A stretch of DNA of 64,000 bases. Source: Cyanobium gracile PCC 6307 (lineage in GTDB: Bacteria > Cyanobacteriota > Cyanobacteriia > PCC-6307 > Cyanobiaceae). This document shows, one piece after another, positions 59,662 to 64,000 of this stretch. The position numbers and the translations under genes were made by a program. Within the stretch, counting starts at the first letter, position 1. Every line of letters begins with the position of its first letter. The notes below the pieces were generated by a model. The model searched no databases. It was given only the letters and a program-made list of their open reading frames with translations, and was not told the DNA's origin. The stretch spans positions 930,001 to 994,000 of the forward strand of contig NC_019675.1 in NCBI RefSeq assembly GCF_000316515.1, read 5' to 3'.

Positions 59662-59717
59662 GGGGCTCCCTGCACCGCCCAACCCCAGGGAACGGAGCCC
59701 CGCGCCCATCCGGGCGC
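59662..59717 (+). other. Two hairpins between ligase gene and ABC transporter genes
   Basis: Hairpin 1: GGGGCTCCCTG (59662-59672) pairs with CAGGG (59686-59690) and GGAGCCCC (59694-59701), with a small bulge. Hairpin 2: GCGCCC (59702-59707), loop ATCC, GGGCGC (59712-59717). No U tract follows. The 126-bp gap is the only long one in the operon, so this may be a partial terminator or RNase-processing site that separates enzyme from transporter expression. Confidence 0.5.
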
Positions 59718-59775
59718 CCGCAGAAAAGCGACTCACCCCAGTGGCGCCGCCACCATCCTTTCCCCGATTCCCCTG

Positions 59776-60786
59776 ATGTTGAAAACCACCTTTTTCCGTC
59801 GTCAACGCCGGGCCATCGCCCTCGCCCTGATGGCCGCCCTCGGGGGAGGATTGCTGGCCGGTTGCCAGCAACCGGCCAGCCAGGAGACGCCCGTCAAGAT
59901 CGGCTACAGCGCCTGGCCGGGCTGGTTTCCTTGGAAAGTCACCGAGGTCACGGGGCTATTCGACAAGCAGGGGGTGGCGGTCTCAATGCAATGGTTCGAC
60001 GGCTACCTGGATTCGATCAACGCCCTCAACGCCGGCCAGCTGGACTGCAACAGCCAGACCCTCAACGACACGATCAGTTCGGTGGCGGGAGGAGCGGATC
60101 TTCAGGTGGTGCTCCAGAACGATTTCTCCACGGGCAATGATCAGATCATCGCCGCAGCCGAGATCAAGTCGATCCCCGATCTCAAGGGCAAGAAGGTCGC
60201 CGCCGAGGAAGGCACCGTTGACCACTTCCTGCTGCTGAAGGTGCTCAAGGATGCGGGTCTCTCCGCCAAGGACATCACCTTCGTTCCCCTCGAAACCGGC
60301 GCCGCCGCCGCCGCCTTCGCGGCCGGCAAGGTGGACGCCGCCGGCGTCTATGCCCCTTTCACCACCCAGGCCCTGAAACGGCCGGGCAGCCGGGCCCTGG
60401 CCACCTCCAAGGATCACCCAGGAGCGATCAGCGATCTGCTCGTCTGTCGCACGGAGTTCGTCGCCAAGAATCCCGAGAAGGTCCAGAAGATCGTCAACGC
60501 CTGGTTCGCCACGCTCACCACAATCAAGGACGACCCGGCCGGCACCCTGCCGATCCTGGTGGAGCGTTCCGGTGTCAGCGAAGCCGAGTTCAATGAGTAC
60601 AACGCCGGCACCACCATCCAGACCCTCGAGGAGAACCGCAGCAACTTCAAGCTGGGCACCACGATGCTGTCGCTGCCCTACGCCGCCGAGCAGATCAGCG
60701 CCTTCCTGGTGGAGACGGGCCTGGCCAAGACCAAGCCTGACCTCACCAACCTGCTGAATTCCCAGTTCGTCGACAACGCCCGTTGA
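59776..60786 (+). CDS. ABC transporter substrate-binding lipoprotein, likely guanidine or related cation
   Basis: 336 residues. A basic N-terminus (FFRRQRR) and lipobox LLAGC near residue 29 give a plasma-membrane lipoprotein. The mature domain (VKIGYSAWPGWFPWKVTEVT, then ITFVPLETGAAAAAFAAGKV) belongs to the NrtA/TauA/SsuA-like binding proteins. A conserved aromatic string (SAWPGWFPW) near the entry could form a cation cage, which would fit guanidinium. In other cyanobacteria a similar ABC system is adjacent to gdmH. Substrate assignment comes from context. Confidence 0.85.
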   Translation: MLKTTFFRRQRRAIALALMAALGGGLLAGCQQPASQETPVKIGYSAWPGWFPWKVTEVTGLFDKQGVAVSMQWFDGYLDSINALNAGQLDCNSQTLNDTISSVAGGADLQVVLQNDFSTGNDQIIAAAEIKSIPDLKGKKVAAEEGTVDHFLLLKVLKDAGLSAKDITFVPLETGAAAAAFAAGKVDAAGVYAPFTTQALKRPGSRALATSKDHPGAISDLLVCRTEFVAKNPEKVQKIVNAWFATLTTIKDDPAGTLPILVERSGVSEAEFNEYNAGTTIQTLEENRSNFKLGTTMLSLPYAAEQISAFLVETGLAKTKPDLTNLLNSQFVDNAR

Positions 60787-60791
60787 GCACC

Positions 60792-61568
60792 ATGGCCCGG
60801 TCCCCCGCCCTGCGCCGCTTCCTCCGCCACCCCTGGGTTCTGGGGGTGCTCGGCATCCTCACCGTCTTCCTGATGTGGTGGCTGGTCACCGCCAGCGGCA
60901 TGGTCGACAAACTCTTCCTGCCGAGCCCCGGAGCGGTGTGGCTGGCGGGCAGCGACCAGTTCCAGCGCGGCATCCTGGTGGCGGATGCGGTGGCCAGCAT
61001 CCAGCGGGTGTTCATCGGCTTCGCCATCTCGGCAGGTCTGGCCCTTCCGATCGGCATCGCCATGGGCACGAACCGCACCATCTGCCACTTTCTGGAACCC
61101 CTGATGGCGCTGATCCGCTACATGCCGGCGCCCGCTTTCATCCCCCTGCTGATCATCTATTTCGGTCTCGAGGAGTTGCCGAAGGTGATGCTCATCTTCA
61201 TCGGCACCTTCTTCTTCAACACCCTGATGATCATGGATGCGGTGAAGTTCGTTCCCTCCGAACTGGTGGAAACGGCCCTCACCCTGGGGGGCCGGGGCCT
61301 GCCGATCCTGACCCGGGTGGTAGCCCCTTACATCGCCCCCCAGGTGCTCGACACCTACCGCATCAACATGGCGTCGGCCTGGAACCTCGTCATCGTCGCC
61401 GAACTGGTGGCCGCCAACGAGGGCCTGGGCAAACGCATCAGTCTGGCCCAGCGATTCCTGCGTACTGATGAGATCTTCGTCGGTCTGATTGTGATCGGGC
61501 TGATCGGTCTGATGATCGATCTGGGTTTCCGGTTTCTGATGCGCCGGGCCTGTTCCTGGGCCAACTGA
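60792..61568 (+). CDS. ABC transporter permease of the guanidine operon
   Basis: 258 residues with six membrane helices. The EAA-like loop is VETALTLGGRGLPILTRVVA, with LVIVAELVAANEGLGKRISL beyond. It is similar in plan to SsuC/TauC/NrtB permeases. ATG 60792 is preferred; a TTG at 60783 would overlap the preceding stop. 5 bp lie between the binding-protein stop and this ATG. Confidence 0.9.
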   Translation: MARSPALRRFLRHPWVLGVLGILTVFLMWWLVTASGMVDKLFLPSPGAVWLAGSDQFQRGILVADAVASIQRVFIGFAISAGLALPIGIAMGTNRTICHFLEPLMALIRYMPAPAFIPLLIIYFGLEELPKVMLIFIGTFFFNTLMIMDAVKFVPSELVETALTLGGRGLPILTRVVAPYIAPQVLDTYRINMASAWNLVIVAELVAANEGLGKRISLAQRFLRTDEIFVGLIVIGLIGLMIDLGFRFLMRRACSWAN

Positions 61569-61573
61569 ACCCC

Positions 61574-62341
61574 ATGCATCTCCAGGTCTCCCAGGTTTCC
61601 AAGAGTTTCGGCGAGGGGCGAGATCGCAAGCTCGTTCTCGAGAACATCAGCTTCGAACTGGTCTCGGGTCAGTTCATGGCCCTGGTCGGCAGTTCCGGCT
61701 CCGGCAAGTCCACCGTGATGCGCCTGATCGCCGGTCTGGAGCGGCCCAGCGAAGGCACGATTCAGCTGGATGGCGTTCCGGTCCGGCGCCCCGGCTCCGA
61801 CCGCGGCATGGTGTTCCAGAAGTACAGCCTCTATCCCTGGCTCACGGCGGCCCAGAACGTCGCCTTCGGCCTCTCCCTCCAGGGACGGGACAAGGCGGAG
61901 ATCCGCGAACGGACCGCCTATTTCCTCGACGTGGTCGGGCTGGCGGATGCAGCCCGGCTGCTGCCTCGGGAACTTTCGGGGGGCATGCAGCAACGGGTGG
62001 CCATCGCCAGGGCCCTGGCGACCGAGCCGAAGGTGCTGCTGCTGGACGAACCGTTCGGGGCGCTGGACCTGCAGATCCGCGAATCGATGCAGGAATTCCT
62101 GCACGACCTCTGGAAGCGCACCGGACTCACCGCCCTGCTGATCACCCACGACATCGAGGAGGCGCTGCTGCTCGCCACCACCGTCCACATCATGGCGCCG
62201 CGGCCCGGCCGGATCGTCCACAGCGTCGACGTCCGGCTGGACCGCTCCGACCTGAGCCACCTGCGCGTGTCCCAGCCCTTCCTGGAACTACGCGAGGAAC
62301 TGGCCAGCCGGCTGCGCAGCCTGGATGGCTCCCTGCTCTGA
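61574..62341 (+). CDS. ABC transporter ATPase of the guanidine operon
   Basis: 255 residues. Walker A VGSSGSGKSTVM, signature LSGGMQQRVAIARAL, Walker B VLLLDEPFGALD and the switch ITHDIEEALLL. It completes a binding protein-permease-ATPase importer in a row with 5-bp gaps. It belongs to the nitrate/sulfonate/taurine importer group. Confidence 0.93.
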   Translation: MHLQVSQVSKSFGEGRDRKLVLENISFELVSGQFMALVGSSGSGKSTVMRLIAGLERPSEGTIQLDGVPVRRPGSDRGMVFQKYSLYPWLTAAQNVAFGLSLQGRDKAEIRERTAYFLDVVGLADAARLLPRELSGGMQQRVAIARALATEPKVLLLDEPFGALDLQIRESMQEFLHDLWKRTGLTALLITHDIEEALLLATTVHIMAPRPGRIVHSVDVRLDRSDLSHLRVSQPFLELREELASRLRSLDGSLL

Positions 62342-62375
62342 GCGTTCCGTCCGCCCCGTCCTGACCAACCGTTCC

Positions 62376-63425
62376 ATGGACACCGCCACCCGGGCCGCCT
62401 TTCTGCCGCCGGAGCTCTACAGCTCCCCGTCCGTCGCCGCCCTCGAGCGCGAGCACTACGCCACCCGCTTCTGGCACCCCGTCGCCGCCGCCGCCGATCT
62501 GCCGGCGGGGCATGTGCGGGCGCTGGAGCTGCTGGGCCTTCCCATCCTGCTCTGCCATGGCACTGATGGCGCCGTGCGGGCCTTCCGCAACCGCTGTCCC
62601 CACCGGGCCGTGGCCTTCCGCGAACCGGCTGAGGGCAGCGTGGCCTGCCGAAGGCTGGTCTGCCCCTACCACGGCTGGACCTACGACCTGGGCGGAACGC
62701 TGCTGGCGGCCGCCAGGGAAGGGGAATTCGTCGACCCGTTCGATCGCGGCGCCTGGCCGCTGGAGGCCCTCGACTGCCAGGTTCGGTCCTCCCTGATCTG
62801 GGTGGCCCTGGGAGCCGATCCGATTCCCCTCGACGACCAGCTCGATCTGCCGCTGCAGGAAGCCCCCCAAGCCCTGGCCCAGACCCTGGAACCCCTGGCC
62901 TTCCATGAACGGGGGCTCGCCTGCAACTGGAAGATCGCCCACGACAACACCCTCGACGACTACCACGTCGCCATCGCGCACCCCACCACCCTGCATCGAC
63001 TGCAGGGCCCGGTGCGCGACTACCGCCATCGCTTCGGCACCTGGGCCAATGTGCTGGCCACCCCCTCGCCGGAAGCGGACGGTGCGTTCCTCACCTTCGG
63101 CCTGCCGCCGTGGAACCACCTGCTGCTGTGGCCCGACGGACGCATGGCGATGATCCAGTTCCTGCCCGAGACCCTGGGCACCTGCCGGATGCAGGTGTGG
63201 TTGCTGGGCCCTGCCTCACGCCAGGCCGAAGGGGAGGCGCTGATGGCGGAGATGGTCCACTTCCTGGCCGAGGACCGCGCCCTGGTCGAGTCGGCCCAGC
63301 GGGGCTACGGGGATGGGTTCCGCACCGGCCCGCCGCACCGGCTGGAGGCCCGGATCCTGCACCAGCAGGCGATCTACGCGGCGCTGCTGGAGCCCTGGTA
63401 CGCGTCGGGGCGGATGCCCAGGTAA
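62376..63425 (+). CDS. Rieske non-heme iron oxygenase
   Basis: 349 residues from ATG 62376 (an in-frame ATG at 62325 lies inside the ATPase gene). The Rieske cluster is bound by RNRCPHRAVAF and VCPYHGWTYDL (CxH, 17 residues, CxxH). The mononuclear iron triad is in NWKIAHDNTLDDYHVAIAHP (His, His and a later Asp), after the bridging Asp of DNTLDDYH. Such oxygenases hydroxylate or N-demethylate small molecules; a reductase partner is needed and is not visible here. It is the last plus-strand gene, 34 bp after the ATPase. It may open substituted guanidines or amines for this pathway, but only its place suggests that. Confidence 0.9.
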   Translation: MDTATRAAFLPPELYSSPSVAALEREHYATRFWHPVAAAADLPAGHVRALELLGLPILLCHGTDGAVRAFRNRCPHRAVAFREPAEGSVACRRLVCPYHGWTYDLGGTLLAAAREGEFVDPFDRGAWPLEALDCQVRSSLIWVALGADPIPLDDQLDLPLQEAPQALAQTLEPLAFHERGLACNWKIAHDNTLDDYHVAIAHPTTLHRLQGPVRDYRHRFGTWANVLATPSPEADGAFLTFGLPPWNHLLLWPDGRMAMIQFLPETLGTCRMQVWLLGPASRQAEGEALMAEMVHFLAEDRALVESAQRGYGDGFRTGPPHRLEARILHQQAIYAALLEPWYASGRMPR

Positions 63426-63592
63426 GCGGCCTCCTTGAACAGGGCGCGCTTGGCATCTGCGTCCTGGCGCTGCTCGGCGATGGCGTAGCGGGCCCGCAGG
63501 GAAGCGACCAGGGCGGCCTGGCGGGGATCGGTCCCTTCGCTGGAATGGCTGGCCGACGGTGTGGCGGTCGGGGCGTCGATCACGGTCATCAC
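63374..63592 (-). CDS. Small hypothetical protein
   Basis: 72 residues. SLRARYAIAEQRQDADAKRA then LFKEAAYLGIRPDAYQ looks like a small all-helical cyanobacterial protein. The N-terminus is Ser/Thr/Ala-rich. Its 3' end overlaps the Rieske oxygenase by 52 bp on the opposite strand. It lies 13 bp downstream of the next minus-strand gene. Confidence 0.62.
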   Translation of the reverse strand: MMTVIDAPTATPSASHSSEGTDPRQAALVASLRARYAIAEQRQDADAKRALFKEAAYLGIRPDAYQGSSSAA

Positions 63593-63605
63593 AACGTAAC
63601 TCTGT

Positions 63606-64000
63606 TCACGATGAACACACTCTATCGCTGTTTCCGGCTACCGGCTGGCTGCGCAGCCACTGCGCCATTGCCGTGTTAATCGTCAGCAGATCGGCCACCG
63701 GACGGTCGGTGAACGGCAGGGTGGGCATGTAGCCGTCCGGTCCGAACTCGGGCGTGAAGCTGGGTGGCGGTGCCCCCCGTTTCACCGTCCGTTCGGCGAA
63801 CAGTTGCCAGCAGGCCAGGTGGGCGGCAAGCGCCTCGGCATGTTCGGGCGCGAAAGGGTGGGACACCTGGGGACCCTGGGCATGGCCCACCCGGGCATGG
63901 ATGTGGTCAACCCGGTCGGCCATCGCCTGCACCGGCTCCAGATCCGGGGTCATCAGCCGTTCGGCCACGACACACCAGTGGCTCAGGTCGGCCGTGAGCC
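63606..64000 (-). CDS. Sugar-phosphate isomerase/epimerase-like (TIM barrel), 5' part cut by window edge
   Basis: The C-terminal ~131 residues of a protein that continues past the right edge. LTADLSHWCVVAERLM and VDHIHARVGHAQGPQVSHPF match the metal-site region of xylose-isomerase-like TIM barrels (Asp-His, then His-x-Arg, then a Glu further on). The frame stays open to the window end, so the true start is outside. Substrate unknown. Confidence 0.8.
   Translation of the reverse strand, partial: LTADLSHWCVVAERLMTPDLEPVQAMADRVDHIHARVGHAQGPQVSHPFAPEHAEALAAHLACWQLFAERTVKRGAPPPSFTPEFGPDGYMPTLPFTDRPVADLLTINTAMAQWLRSQPVAGNSDRVCSS

Overview
The window comes from a high-GC unicellular cyanobacterium, most likely of the Cyanobium / freshwater Synechococcus group. 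The cyanobacterial markers are a PsbP (CyanoP) lipoprotein, a high-light-inducible chlorophyll-binding protein, an NrtC-type fused nitrate-transport ATPase, a sucrose-phosphate synthase cluster, DUF1830 and DUF1400 proteins, a perfect NtcA box, and many short proteins of a picocyanobacterial type. Genes are packed tightly, with many ATGA-type overlaps and convergent overlaps. No rRNA, tRNA, CRISPR array, insertion sequence or prophage was seen.

Layout. 0-6.3 kb: an HlyD-type secretion protein (cut by the left edge), an FAD oxidoreductase and psbP on the minus strand; then recR and lipA; then a DOMON-like protein, a small-molecule kinase and a phosphoribosyltransferase. 7.5-10.1 kb: an NAD salvage pair, a bifunctional NMN adenylyltransferase/Nudix enzyme followed by nicotinamide phosphoribosyltransferase, the latter broken by a one-base frameshift in a G run. 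10.1-21.5 kb: a secreted nuclease, a Ca-type P-type ATPase with an overlapping Nif11-like small gene, an exported Mn superoxide dismutase, and assorted membrane and lipid enzymes. 21.5-28.5 kb: the nitrate uptake island: a CRP-type regulator, PsiE, then nrtA-nrtB-small ORF-nrtC-nrtD behind an NtcA box; a 26-bp element is shared by the regulator and nrtA upstream regions. 28.5-41 kb: DUF1400 hydrolases, a second CRP-type regulator with paired palindromes, ferritin, a histone-deacetylase-family hydrolase, and cell-envelope genes. 41-47 kb: the sucrose cluster spsA-spp-frk-amylosucrase. 47-55.3 kb: Hlip, a 2OG-Fe(II) oxygenase, a prohibitin, an AEC transporter next to two adjacent intramembrane-protease genes, PPK2, and two tandem paralogous small genes.

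55.7-63.4 kb holds the most interesting system. A clear guanidine-I (ykkC) riboswitch precedes a gene closely matching the Ni-dependent guanidine hydrolase family, followed almost without gaps by HypA- and HypB-like nickel chaperones, a type III glutamine synthetase / gamma-glutamylmethylamide-synthetase-like ligase, a complete ABC importer of the nitrate/taurine type and a Rieske oxygenase. Hydrolase, chaperones and importer form the known cyanobacterial guanidine-utilisation core. The ligase and the Rieske oxygenase look like accessory parts that could widen it from guanidine to substituted guanidines or amines, or recapture the released ammonium. A weak NtcA-like promoter upstream suggests nitrogen control in addition to guanidine sensing.
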